Part shown: positions 1-7,547 of the stretch, in pieces
How the letters are laid out: every line of letters starts with the position of its first letter
Numbering within the stretch: the stretch's first letter is position 1
Origin: Tannerellaceae bacterium
Lineage (GTDB): Bacteria > Bacteroidota > Bacteroidia > Bacteroidales > Tannerellaceae
Direction: 5' to 3'
Assembly: GCA_031267775.1 (NCBI GenBank)
Contig: JAIRYL010000032.1
Span: 1 to 16,507, forward strand
DNA length: 16,507 nucleotides
Position numbers and translations under genes: made by a program
The notes under the pieces: model-generated
Seen by the model: the letters and a program-made list of their open reading frames with translations, nothing else
Databases searched by the model: none
What the model was told of the DNA's origin: nothing

Positions 1-2
1 CT

Positions 3-37
3 GAGTTTCTGTCGACGACAAACGAGTTTCCGTCGAC
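3..37. repeat. 21-bp imperfect tandem repeat with internal dyad
   Basis: GAGTTTCTGTCGAC (3-16) recurs 21 bp later as GAGTTTCCGTCGAC (24-37) with one mismatch. The same stretch is also an inverted repeat: GTCGACG (11-17) pairs with CGTCGAC (31-37), and AAAC (20-23) with GTTT (26-29) inside it, giving a long hairpin with a small internal loop. It lies at the window edge, downstream of the grpB-family gene, so more copies may exist outside. The role is unknown. Confidence 0.5.
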
Positions 38-39
38 AT

Positions 40-66
40 TATATAAAACCGCCGGCTACTCCCGGC
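40..66 (-). terminator. Candidate intrinsic terminator after the grpB-family gene
   Basis: Read on the minus strand, GCCGG-GAGTAG-CCGGC (arms 62-66 and 51-55) forms a 5-bp GC-rich stem with a 6-nt loop, followed by GGTTTTATAT. It starts about 11 bp after the grpB stop codon, where the gal operon would end. The stem is short and the U tract is offset by two G, so the terminator is probably weak. Confidence 0.4.
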
Positions 67-76
67 ATTTCTATTA

Positions 77-649
77 CTATTGGTATTTTCTTTTTTGTTG
101 CGCCGTGATTTTTACAACAAATGCTGTCTTTGCCTGTGTGTAGTCTTCGCGATTGAATGGGTATCTTCCGGCTAATGTGTACTTCAATTTTGCATACTCG
201 TCGCGAATGTCGGAGTTTTGACGCAAAAAATCACGGAAATAAATTTCCTCCTGCGGCGTATCGCCTTTTTCCCGGATATGTACGTGATATGTTTGTGTAG
301 AATCATACGTTTCATCATACCCCTTGCCAAAAGTCATTTTATTTTCTCTTTCAGCATTATACATATTTCGGTAGCCAACTGTTTCCATCTCTTTGATTAT
401 AATTTGCTTCGTCTCATGGCTTAAACCGGATACTTCAACCATAATATCGACAGTTGGTTTCGCGGCAAGTCCTTCAACCGAAGTACTGCCAAAATGCGCT
501 ACATTTAGCGCAACATTTTTGCCCAACACTTCTGTTATCAAAGCCTTTTCCTGTTCAAAAAGTACTTTCCATTCAGGATTGTAAGGAACAATCCGAATGG
601 GGAAAAGTTTACCGAGTTGTTCGGCGGTCAAGTTATCCAAGTTATCCAT
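77..649 (-). CDS. GrpB/UPF0157-family nucleotidyltransferase-fold protein
   Basis: A protein of 190 residues with the GrpB (UPF0157, COG2320) signature: GSTSVEGLAAKPTVD at residues 54-68, where the G-S and the D-x-motif resemble the minimal nucleotidyltransferase fold, then HVH near 122-124 and FRDFLR near 138-143. Length and motif order fit the family, whose cellular role is poorly defined. I start at the ATG at 649. An in-frame TTG at 673 would add eight residues (MDRPKKIR) and leave only a 6-bp gap to the upstream gene, but ATG is the likelier start. It is the last gene of the minus-strand gal operon, 30 bp after the Nudix regulator. Nothing in the protein suggests a galactose role, so it may simply be a passenger. 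The family call is firm; the function is not known. Confidence 0.88.
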   Translation of the reverse strand: MDNLDNLTAEQLGKLFPIRIVPYNPEWKVLFEQEKALITEVLGKNVALNVAHFGSTSVEGLAAKPTVDIMVEVSGLSHETKQIIIKEMETVGYRNMYNAERENKMTFGKGYDETYDSTQTYHVHIREKGDTPQEEIYFRDFLRQNSDIRDEYAKLKYTLAGRYPFNREDYTQAKTAFVVKITAQQKRKYQ

Positions 650-679
650 GCGAATTTTTTTGGGACGATCCAATGCGCG

Positions 680-1372
680 TCAGAGAGAGAAATAGAACCC
701 GTCGCCGAGCAGTTTGTCGTATTTTTCTTTATTGAACCTATAGTAAAAGGCGCCCCGCTTGGAACTTTTCTTATCTTTTTCGTCGAGTTTTTCCAGGATG
801 TCCATAGCGTGGAGTTTCTTGCGGAAGTTACGTTTGTCTAACACGGTCTGGTAGATGGCTTCGTACAGGATTTGCAGTTGGGGAAGAGTAAATTTTTCAG
901 GTAACAGGTTAAAACCCACCGGACGGGTGGCGGCTTTGCGTTTCAGCCTCGACAAAGCGTCGCGTATCATTTGCTCATGGTCGAAAATCAGTTTGGGCAA
1001 ATCGCTCAGTCTGGTCCATTTGGCATTGTATTGTTCCAGTAAGTCGATATTAAAATCATTCATATTTACCAGCGCATAGTAAGCGATGGAGATAACCCGC
1101 TCCCCTAAATCGCGGGTTACTTCTCCATAAGCGCCTACTTGTTCCATGAACAGGTTGTTTATCCCTGTACACTCTGTCAGCACGCGTGAAGCAGCCTTGT
1201 TAATACTTTCGCCCGGCTTAACAAAACCTCCCATAAGCGACCATTCTCCCTCCAAGGGTTCAAATTTACGCTTATGTAGCAGAACATTCAAGTCCTTATC
1301 GTTAAACCCCAGTATAATACAGTCTGCTGCAACAAAGAACGTTACTTCGTTTTGATAAAAAGCGGCTGACAT
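680..1372 (-). CDS. Nudix-fold winged-helix transcriptional regulator, AraR/NrtR-like
   Basis: A 230-residue protein with an N-terminal Nudix-like domain (about 8-145) and a C-terminal winged-helix part (about 150-230) containing FTLPQLQILYEAI and LDKRNFRKK, as in Bacteroidales AraR/NrtR-type regulators. The Nudix box (residues 49-71) is degenerate. In the consensus GX5EX7REUXEEXGU, the Glu after Arg63 is Val64 and the second Glu of the EE pair is Cys68, so hydrolysis is unlikely and the domain probably senses a ligand. The known Bacteroides thetaiotaomicron relative AraR responds to arabinose. Here the gene lies 21 bp after galK in a galactose operon, so control of galactose genes is my inference. 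A generic Nudix hydrolase (ADP-ribose pyrophosphatase-like) is the alternative. A candidate operator lies upstream of galM at 4992-5003. Confidence 0.82.
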   Translation of the reverse strand: MSAAFYQNEVTFFVAADCIILGFNDKDLNVLLHKRKFEPLEGEWSLMGGFVKPGESINKAASRVLTECTGINNLFMEQVGAYGEVTRDLGERVISIAYYALVNMNDFNIDLLEQYNAKWTRLSDLPKLIFDHEQMIRDALSRLKRKAATRPVGFNLLPEKFTLPQLQILYEAIYQTVLDKRNFRKKLHAMDILEKLDEKDKKSSKRGAFYYRFNKEKYDKLLGDGFYFSL

Positions 1373-1393
1373 CTTTTTCTTTTTTGTTTATGA

Positions 1394-2545
1394 TCAACAG
1401 AGTTTACGGGCTCCGTCGCTGATTACTACATCATATAATTTCGGTTCGCGCCCGAATTTTTCCGTATAAGCGCGGAAAGCTTCTTTTACAAAACCGTCGT
1501 ATAATTCTTCCTTCACCAAATTGATGATACAACCGCCAAAACCGCCGCCCATGACGCGCGAACCGGTAACGCCGCATTTTTTAGCTATGTCGTTCAGGAA
1601 ATCAAGCTCTTCACAACTTACTTCGTAGAGTTTACTCATGCCGTGATGCGTTTTGTACATACGGTCGCCTACGGTTTCGTAATCGCCTTTTTCCAGTGCG
1701 TCGCATACATCCATTACGCGCTGTATTTCTTCTATTACGTATTGGGCGCGCATATAATCTTCTTCGCTCACCTCGTCTTTTACCTCGTTCAGCATCTCCA
1801 GGGTAGCGTCGCGCAGGAATGTTACGTCCGGATGTTTTTTGCGGATTGTTGCAGCAACTCTTTCACAAGACAGGCGCCGTTTGTTATAAGCCGAGTCTGC
1901 CAATTCGTGTTTTACGACGGAATCGAGCAATACAAGTTTATAACCTGCGGGGTTAAACGGGAAACAGGTATGTTCCAGCGAGCGGCAATCAAGGAGCATC
2001 AAACTTCCTTTTTTACCAAAGACAGATGCAAACTGATCCATAATACCGCACATGACGCCTACATAATTGTGCTCGGTAGCCTGCCCTATTTTAGCCAGTT
2101 CAAATGGGTCGACGCCAAGAGAGAACAGATCGTTTAAAGCAAACGCATAAACGCTTTCAAGAGCTGCGGACGACGACATGCCGGCGCCTAACGGAACGTC
2201 GCCCGCGAAAGCCGTATCAAATCCGGATATCGTTCCGCCCCGTTTTATTATCTCGCGGCATACGCCAAATATATATTTGGCCCATCGCTGCCCGGGCAGA
2301 TCGCTTTCGTTTAATCCAAATTCGGCTGTTTCCTGTAAGTCCAGCGCTACGGCGCGGACTTTATCCGTGCCATTCGGTTTTATTTCTGCCACCATTCCCT
2401 TGTCTATAGCGCCGGGAAATACAAAACCTCCGTTATAGTCGGTATGTTCGCCAATCAGGTTAATGCGTCCGGGCGATGTATAAACCGAACCGGCAGCTCC
2501 GTTAAAATGTCCGGCAAATCCCGTTCTTACTTTTTCTATGTCCAT
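1394..2545 (-). CDS. galK: Galactokinase
   Basis: A 383-residue GHMP-superfamily kinase that phosphorylates alpha-D-galactose at C1 with ATP in the cytoplasm, the committed Leloir step. All three signatures are visible: the galactokinase motif GRINLIGEHTDY (26-37), the ATP-binding motif PLGAGMSSSAALE (118-130) and the C-terminal GGGFGGC (333-339). Asp170 in GIMDQFAS is the expected catalytic base. Length is normal for bacterial GalK. The gene lies 18 bp after the sugar transporter and 21 bp before the Nudix regulator, so it is almost certainly cotranscribed with galM and the transporter. No galT or galE accompanies it in this window, so the next Leloir steps must be encoded elsewhere. The GRxNxIGEHxDY motif with Asp170 favours galactokinase over other GHMP kinases. 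Confidence 0.96.
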   Translation of the reverse strand: MDIEKVRTGFAGHFNGAAGSVYTSPGRINLIGEHTDYNGGFVFPGAIDKGMVAEIKPNGTDKVRAVALDLQETAEFGLNESDLPGQRWAKYIFGVCREIIKRGGTISGFDTAFAGDVPLGAGMSSSAALESVYAFALNDLFSLGVDPFELAKIGQATEHNYVGVMCGIMDQFASVFGKKGSLMLLDCRSLEHTCFPFNPAGYKLVLLDSVVKHELADSAYNKRRLSCERVAATIRKKHPDVTFLRDATLEMLNEVKDEVSEEDYMRAQYVIEEIQRVMDVCDALEKGDYETVGDRMYKTHHGMSKLYEVSCEELDFLNDIAKKCGVTGSRVMGGGFGGCIINLVKEELYDGFVKEAFRAYTEKFGREPKLYDVVISDGARKLC

Positions 2546-2563
2546 ATCATTCCTTCTTTGGGA

Positions 2564-3850
2564 TCAGTTAACAGGAATATCTTTGTTTATGTTCTTACTG
2601 CCTATTAATGCGTAGAATAATAAATAGGCCAAACCCAGGAATGGAATCCAGTAAGAAGTAAGATAACCGGCAGCGTCGGCAATTGCATTCTGAATAAGAG
2701 GCAGGATACCGCCGCCGCAAACCATCATCATAAAGATACCCGAAGCCGCAGCCACATATTTGCCAAGACCCTCGACAGCCAGGTTAAAGATACCTCCCCA
2801 CATAACGGAAGTACATAATCCGCAAAGTACAAGGAACAGGGCGTTTACAGGAACTTCGGCCATACCCAGCGAGATGGCGGCGCCTGTATTGATAACGGGC
2901 ATGGAAACTTTTGAAGCGACAGGAGAGAAGATAGCCAGCGCCACCAATACCAGGCCTAACCCGGAAACGACCGTAAGCATTGTTTTACTGGAAACTTTTG
3001 CGCCGATAGAAGCGCCAATGAAACGCCCCACAAGCATCAGGAACCAGTATGTGCCAACTACAACGCCTGCCGAAGAAGCGCCGTTGGCTACTCCGGTAGA
3101 AGGATCGGCAATGAAAAGCATCATCGTGCCCGGAATACCTACTTCTATACCTACATATACGCCAATAGCGACGGCTCCCATTACAAAATGACGGAAAGAC
3201 CATGCGCTGTAAGGAGATTTATCAAGAGAAACTTCGGCTTTTACAGTATGAGGCTCGGGAATGGAAACAAAATAAAGGACAATACCTACCAGGGCAAAGA
3301 TTCCCATTGCCATGTACATCACCGGATAAACATCGGTAATATTGGCTTTGGATACTTCGCCAATCAAAGCGCCAACCAAAATAGGAACCAGCGTCCCCAT
3401 TAATGAGTTGAAAGAACCGCCAACCTGAATTAACTGGTTGCCTTTGTTGCCGCCGCCGCCCAGCGTATTCAGCATGGGGTTTACTACCGTATTCAGCATA
3501 CACATAGAGAAACCGGCAACGAAAGCGCCCAGCAAATAAACGGCGAAACTGCCGGCCGTTCCGGAAAGCACCTGGATACCTACTCCGATAAATCCAACGG
3601 CAATGGCTAACAGGGCTGTCTTTTTGTAACCTGCTTTTTCGAGTAATTTACCGGCAGGTATGCCCATTACGGCATAAGCGATAAAGTTGGCAAAGTTACC
3701 CAGCATACCCATAAAGTTGGAAACGCCAAACTGGTTTTTCAGTACAACGCCCATGGGCGCCGCCAGGTTTGTAACAAATGAAATCATACCGAATAACAGA
3801 ATCATCATGATAATCGGTAAGGCGTAATTTTTTTGTTGTGTCGAGTTCAT
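2564..3850 (-). CDS. Glucose/galactose MFS transporter, FHS (FucP/GluP) family
   Basis: A 428-residue polytopic inner-membrane protein with about 12 hydrophobic segments, the size of the fucose:H+ symporter (FHS) branch of the major facilitator superfamily. After the first helix (about 11-33) it has a motif A-like loop, GIPAGKLLEKAGYKKT (63-78). The segment NTVVNPMLNTLGG (120-132) followed by GGSFNSLMGTLVP (144-156) is the FHS hallmark seen in GluP and FucP. Proton-coupled hexose uptake is the family role. Galactose or glucose as substrate is inferred from flanking galM (31 bp upstream) and galK (18 bp downstream). FucP-type fucose transport is the main alternative, but no fucose catabolic gene is nearby. 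The names galP and gluP are both used for such genes, so I leave the symbol empty. Confidence 0.92.
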   Translation of the reverse strand: MNSTQQKNYALPIIMMILLFGMISFVTNLAAPMGVVLKNQFGVSNFMGMLGNFANFIAYAVMGIPAGKLLEKAGYKKTALLAIAVGFIGVGIQVLSGTAGSFAVYLLGAFVAGFSMCMLNTVVNPMLNTLGGGGNKGNQLIQVGGSFNSLMGTLVPILVGALIGEVSKANITDVYPVMYMAMGIFALVGIVLYFVSIPEPHTVKAEVSLDKSPYSAWSFRHFVMGAVAIGVYVGIEVGIPGTMMLFIADPSTGVANGASSAGVVVGTYWFLMLVGRFIGASIGAKVSSKTMLTVVSGLGLVLVALAIFSPVASKVSMPVINTGAAISLGMAEVPVNALFLVLCGLCTSVMWGGIFNLAVEGLGKYVAAASGIFMMMVCGGGILPLIQNAIADAAGYLTSYWIPFLGLAYLLFYALIGSKNINKDIPVN

Positions 3851-3881
3851 AATTTAAATGCTTTTAGAGTTATAATTTAAT

Positions 3882-4967
3882 TTAGATGTTTATGTCGTTT
3901 GAAAATTGATACACGGTACGGCTTGAAAATGTTTCTCCGGGACGTAAAACGACGCTTGGATAGTCCGGTTTGTTCGGGCTATCGGGAAAATGCTGCGTTT
4001 CCAGGCAAAGAGCAGACCTGGCGGGATAGCGCCGTCCGTTTTTCCCTTCAAATTGGCCTGTCATCCAGTTGCCCGTATAGAGCTGCACGCCCGGTTCGGT
4101 GGTATAACATTCCATTACAATTCCGCTTTGGGGCGATACGCAACGCGCGCAGAAAGAAAGTTCGTTTCCTTCCTTGTTCAATACATAGGTATGGTCGTAT
4201 CCTTTGCCAAATATCAATTGTTCAAAGCGGTCGTCCATGCGCGCTCCTACGGCAAACGCCGAACGGAAGTCCATCGGCGTTCCCTCCACCCTTTCTTTAG
4301 GCCCGTAAGGAATGGCCGTATCATCCGTGGGGAGGAAGTAGTCGGCGTTGATAGTCAGCAGATGGTCGTTAATAGAAGGGTCTCCCGCTCCGGAAAGATT
4401 AAAATACGCGTGATTGGTCAGGTTCAATACGGTAGGCTTGTCGGTAACGGCGGAATAAGAAAGAATTACCTCGTTCTTGTCGGACAGCGAACAGGTTACT
4501 TCTACATCCAATTTACCGGGAAAACCTTCTTCCCCGTCGGCAGAAGTATAAGCCAATCGGATCGTATGACTGTCGACGGATTTAACGTCCCATACGACGG
4601 AGTTGAATCCTTTCAAGCCGCCGTGCAAGCTGTTAGGCCCGTTATTAATCGCCAGTTTGTCGTAAACAATACCGTCTAACTCAAACCGGCCTTTGGCAAT
4701 ACGGTTGCCATAGCGTCCGCATACAGCGCCAAAGTAAGGCTCTTCGGAACAAAGATATTCGTCGATCGAAGAATGACCGGTTACTATATCGACGAGGCGC
4801 CCCTCCCTGTCGGGGACAGTTAACGATACTATTTTTGCCCCGTAGTTTGTTACTGTTAATTCAGTTCCGTTTTTATTGGTCAAGACGTAGAGCTTGTTGT
4901 CTTTTCCATCAATTTGCTTTTCAAAGTTTTTTCTTGTCAACCCGGAAAGCGTTCTTTCGTTCTTCAT
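3882..4967 (-). CDS. galM: Aldose 1-epimerase (mutarotase), cytoplasmic
   Basis: A 361-residue mutarotase interconverting the alpha and beta anomers of galactose and glucose. Family landmarks are GRYGNRIAKGRF (84-95), LHGG with His115, the catalytic acid His186 in LTNHAYFNLSG, Asp258 in GYDHTYVL, and the catalytic base Glu323 in CLETQHFPDSPN. No signal peptide or lipobox is present, so it should be cytoplasmic. It is the first gene of the gal operon, with the transporter starting 31 bp after its stop, so it would supply alpha-galactose to GalK. A second mutarotase of the same subfamily, carrying a lipoprotein signal, is encoded at 13235-14368. The N-termini (LSGL...F...G......V..NKNG) show they are paralogues. 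Expression probably depends on the 101-bp gap upstream. Confidence 0.95.
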   Translation of the reverse strand: MKNERTLSGLTRKNFEKQIDGKDNKLYVLTNKNGTELTVTNYGAKIVSLTVPDREGRLVDIVTGHSSIDEYLCSEEPYFGAVCGRYGNRIAKGRFELDGIVYDKLAINNGPNSLHGGLKGFNSVVWDVKSVDSHTIRLAYTSADGEEGFPGKLDVEVTCSLSDKNEVILSYSAVTDKPTVLNLTNHAYFNLSGAGDPSINDHLLTINADYFLPTDDTAIPYGPKERVEGTPMDFRSAFAVGARMDDRFEQLIFGKGYDHTYVLNKEGNELSFCARCVSPQSGIVMECYTTEPGVQLYTGNWMTGQFEGKNGRRYPARSALCLETQHFPDSPNKPDYPSVVLRPGETFSSRTVYQFSNDINI

Positions 4968-4991
4968 GTAAATAAAATTATCGAAATTGCG

Positions 4992-5003
4992 TGTAAAATT
5001 ACA
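4992..5003. promoter_or_regulatory. Palindrome upstream of galM, candidate operator
   Basis: TGTAAAATTACA has 5-bp arms TGTAA/TTACA around AA. It lies 25 bp upstream of the galM start codon and overlaps TAATTTTA, an imperfect -7-like box on the minus strand. The position fits repression of the gal operon, and the Nudix-fold regulator encoded in that operon is the obvious candidate to bind it. This is inferred from position and symmetry only. Confidence 0.35.
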
Positions 5004-5030
5004 TGGTTATTTGTATATCTGCGTTTGGGC

Positions 5031-5058
5031 AAGGATGTTCTATAACATGAATATCCTT
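5031..5058. repeat. Inverted repeat between aroE and galM
   Basis: AAGGAT (5031-5036) is inverted as ATCCTT (5053-5058), and an inner pair ATGTT/AACAT (5035-5039 and 5044-5048) closes a 4-nt loop. On the minus strand, in which aroE and galM are read, no U tract follows, so it is not a standard terminator for the aroE operon. On the plus strand it is followed by T6, but no plus-strand gene precedes it. It could be a processing site or a protein site. Confidence 0.35.
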
Positions 5059-5068
5059 TTTTATGATG

Positions 5069-5809
5069 CTATTTATGCCAGATTTCCCAAGCGGCAAATG
5101 CCTGTAAAAGCAACATTTCCAATCCGTTTTTCACGGTGGCGCCTTTCTCTTTCCCTTTCTTCATAAAGAGGGTTTCGTCGGGATTGTAAAGCAAGTCGTA
5201 AAGTAAATGAGCCGGCGTAAGCAGGTCGTAAGGAATATCCGGACACTCATCTGCGTTGGGATACATACCTGCCGGCGTGGCGTTAACAATTACGGTGTAT
5301 TGCTCCATTATCTTAGGCGTAATTCCCCGGTATGTTATCCCGGATTCCCTTGGCGTGCGCGAAACAAATGTTGAAGCAACCCCCATTTGTTTCAGCCCCT
5401 GAAATACGGCTTTCGACGCGCCGCCCGTACCCAGTATCAACGCTTTCCGGCGTCCGGCTAATAAAGGATCGACAGACTGCTTAAAGCCGATAATATCGGA
5501 GTTATACCCTGTCAGCTTTATTTTGCCCGACGTTTTCCTGGAAAATTTTATAACGTTTACAGCGCCTATCAACCGCGCGTCTTCATCCAATTCGTCTAAA
5601 AAAGGGATTACCTGAGTTTTATAGGGAAGCGTTACATTTAATCCTTTCAAGTCGGGGTTGTTTTTTAATACATTTTTAAATTCCTTTATCGTTGGAATCT
5701 CAAAGTTAACAAACTCCGCATCCATTTTTTCGGCGACAAACTTTTTGTTGAAGTATGTTTTCGAGAATGAATGCCCAAGCGGGTATCCGATTAATCCATA
5801 TTTGTCCAT
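5069..5809 (-). CDS. aroE: Shikimate dehydrogenase
   Basis: A 246-residue enzyme reducing 3-dehydroshikimate to shikimate with NADPH in aromatic amino acid synthesis. The substrate pocket shows as GYPLGHSFSK with Ser14 and Ser16, and NVTLPYK with the catalytic Lys64, followed by AVNVI (Asn85) and GYNSDIIGF with Asp105. The NADP Rossmann motif is LGTGGASKAV (126-135), followed by SRT (150-152), the usual cofactor phosphate region. NATPAGMYPN (176-185) and NGLEMLLLQAFAAW near the C-terminus complete the family pattern. It is slightly short for AroE (often about 270) but intact. It is the last gene of the phoH-purC-ubiE-aroE operon, 18 bp after ubiE. There is a 101-bp gap to the next operon. Confidence 0.95.
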   Translation of the reverse strand: MDKYGLIGYPLGHSFSKTYFNKKFVAEKMDAEFVNFEIPTIKEFKNVLKNNPDLKGLNVTLPYKTQVIPFLDELDEDARLIGAVNVIKFSRKTSGKIKLTGYNSDIIGFKQSVDPLLAGRRKALILGTGGASKAVFQGLKQMGVASTFVSRTPRESGITYRGITPKIMEQYTVIVNATPAGMYPNADECPDIPYDLLTPAHLLYDLLYNPDETLFMKKGKEKGATVKNGLEMLLLQAFAAWEIWHK

Positions 5810-5827
5810 GGGTATTGTTTTTTTTAT

Positions 5828-6568
5828 TTATCCTTTTTTACCTGTATACAGCGAACAAATTCCTCCTGTAAACGTTTTGACCTGCACGCCGGCAAATCCC
5901 TGCTCTTCCAGCAACGCTTGCATTTCTTTTCCCTGCGGAACCGCTTTGACGGAGGCCGGCAGGTAACGATAGGCTTTTTTATCTTTTGAAAAGAATTTAC
6001 CTACCTGCGGGATAACCATACCGGCATACCATCTGTAGAGTTGCTTCATCGGAAATTTTACGGGAGAAGACAGTTCCAGTATCATCACATGCCCGCCGGG
6101 TTTAAGCGTCCGGTACATTTCGGCAAGCCCTTTACCTACGTTTTCAAAATTACGGATACCAAAGGCGGCCGTTACCGCATCAAACGTATTATCCTGATAA
6201 GTAAGGGCAAGGCAATCCTGTTTTTCAAACAGGATATGCCCGGCATATCCGGCGCGTTCCACTTTTTTGCGTCCTGCCTGCATCATGCCTTCGGAGATAT
6301 CGACGCCTGTGATCCGCTCGGTTTGCAGCATCTTATGCATACAGATAGCCAAGTCGCCCGTTCCTGTAGCTACATCCAGGACGAGGCCGGGGCGAAATGG
6401 TTTCAGATAATGAATCCCCTTGCGGCGCCATCCTTTGTCGAATCCAAAGGAAAGCGCATGATTAAGCAAGTCGTACCTGGCCGAGATCGCATTAAACATA
6501 CGCTCTACCTGCTTGCCTTTCTGCTCCGCCCCGCTGTACGGGAGAATCTTTTCTACGCCGGATTCCAT
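5828..6568 (-). CDS. ubiE: Demethylmenaquinone C-methyltransferase (MenG/UbiE)
   Basis: A 246-residue class I SAM-dependent methyltransferase of the UbiE/COQ5 family. In menaquinone-using Bacteroidota it converts demethylmenaquinone to menaquinone, the last step of that pathway. Motif I VLDVATGTGD (63-72) and the acidic post-I loop GVDISEGMM (88-96) bind SAM. AAFGIRNFENV (134-144) and the LKPGGHVMILE segment (155-165) are the family signature, as is VERMFNAISARYDLLNHALS near the N-terminus (21-40). The start codon lies 16 bp inside the end of purC, so the two are probably translationally coupled. The name menG is equally apt. The sequence shows no defect. Confidence 0.95.
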   Translation of the reverse strand: MESGVEKILPYSGAEQKGKQVERMFNAISARYDLLNHALSFGFDKGWRRKGIHYLKPFRPGLVLDVATGTGDLAICMHKMLQTERITGVDISEGMMQAGRKKVERAGYAGHILFEKQDCLALTYQDNTFDAVTAAFGIRNFENVGKGLAEMYRTLKPGGHVMILELSSPVKFPMKQLYRWYAGMVIPQVGKFFSKDKKAYRYLPASVKAVPQGKEMQALLEEQGFAGVQVKTFTGGICSLYTGKKG

Positions 6569-7524
6569 GCCGGTTTGTTGTTTTTAAGATAATCGAGCAC
6601 GTTCTTTTCTATCCTTGAAAGTAAGTTTGCCGTATCTTCCTTTCTAAACGTTTCGCCCGTAATATGCTCATACAGCTCGATGTAACGCTCGCTGATACTT
6701 TGTACGATGGCGGGCGTCATTTCCGGTACGGCCTGTCCGGCTTTACCTTGAAAGCCGTTGCTCATCAACCACTCGCGGACAAACTCTTTGGAAAGTTGTT
6801 TTTGAGGTTCGCCCTTCTCAAAACGTTCCTGATATCCTTCCGTATAGAAATACCGGGACGAATCGGGCGTATGGATTTCGTCTATCAGGTAGATTTTCCC
6901 GTCGCGGCGTCCAAATTCGTATTTCGTATCCACCAGGATAAGCCCCCTGTCTGCCGCTATTTCTGTTCCTCTTTTAAAAAGGGCCAGCGCGTACTTTTCC
7001 AGTAAAGCATAATCGGCTTCGGATACAAGTCCCTGTTTCAATATATCTTCTTTAGAAATATCTTCGTCGTGCAAGCCCTGTTCGGCTTTGGTTGTAGGGG
7101 TAAGGATCGGTTCCGGAAAACGCTGATTCTCGCGCATGCCGCCGGGAATCTTTATGCCGCATATTTCGCGCGCGCCGCTTTTATAGGCGCGCCAGGCGCT
7201 TCCGCATAAATAACCGCGAACAATCATTTCTACCGGAAATCCGACGCATTGTACGCCCACCGTAACCATCGGGTCGGGCGAGGCCAGCTTCCAGTTCGGG
7301 CAAATATCGGCCGTGGCGTCCAGGAACCTGGCGGCAATCTGGTTCAGCATTTGCCCTTTGTAAGGGATACCTTCCGGCAGCACCACGTCAAACGCCGATA
7401 TCCGGTCTGTAGCTACCATTACCAATAATTTATCACCTATATTATATACGTCGCGCACTTTCCCGTGGTATACGCTTTTCCGGCCGGGCCATTGAAAATC
7501 TGTTCTAACTAACGCCTTGCTCAT
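6553..7524 (-). CDS. purC: Phosphoribosylaminoimidazole-succinocarboxamide synthase
   Basis: A 323-residue SAICAR synthetase that ligates aspartate to CAIR with ATP in de novo purine synthesis. It is the longer form (about 310-320 residues), distinct from the roughly 240-residue type of E. coli. Landmarks are GKVRDVY (21-27, nucleotide loop), FPVEMIVRGYLCGSAW (96-111), LVDTKYEFG (197-205) and IDEIHTPDSSRY (214-225). It follows phoH by 23 bp, and its last codons overlap the start of ubiE by 16 bp. All expected active-site segments are present and the frame is uninterrupted. Confidence 0.96.
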   Translation of the reverse strand: MSKALVRTDFQWPGRKSVYHGKVRDVYNIGDKLLVMVATDRISAFDVVLPEGIPYKGQMLNQIAARFLDATADICPNWKLASPDPMVTVGVQCVGFPVEMIVRGYLCGSAWRAYKSGAREICGIKIPGGMRENQRFPEPILTPTTKAEQGLHDEDISKEDILKQGLVSEADYALLEKYALALFKRGTEIAADRGLILVDTKYEFGRRDGKIYLIDEIHTPDSSRYFYTEGYQERFEKGEPQKQLSKEFVREWLMSNGFQGKAGQAVPEMTPAIVQSISERYIELYEHITGETFRKEDTANLLSRIEKNVLDYLKNNKPAWNPA

Positions 7525-7547
7525 AACCTGCTGTTTAATGATTAATT

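Noticed and set aside
3990..4679. 229-residue plus-strand ORF opposite galM
   Set aside because: It lies wholly antisense to a clearly conserved epimerase gene and resembles no family; it is a reading-frame shadow.
5031..5058. Plus-strand intrinsic terminator (hairpin plus T6)
   Set aside because: No plus-strand gene lies upstream of it; the neighbouring genes on both sides are on the minus strand.
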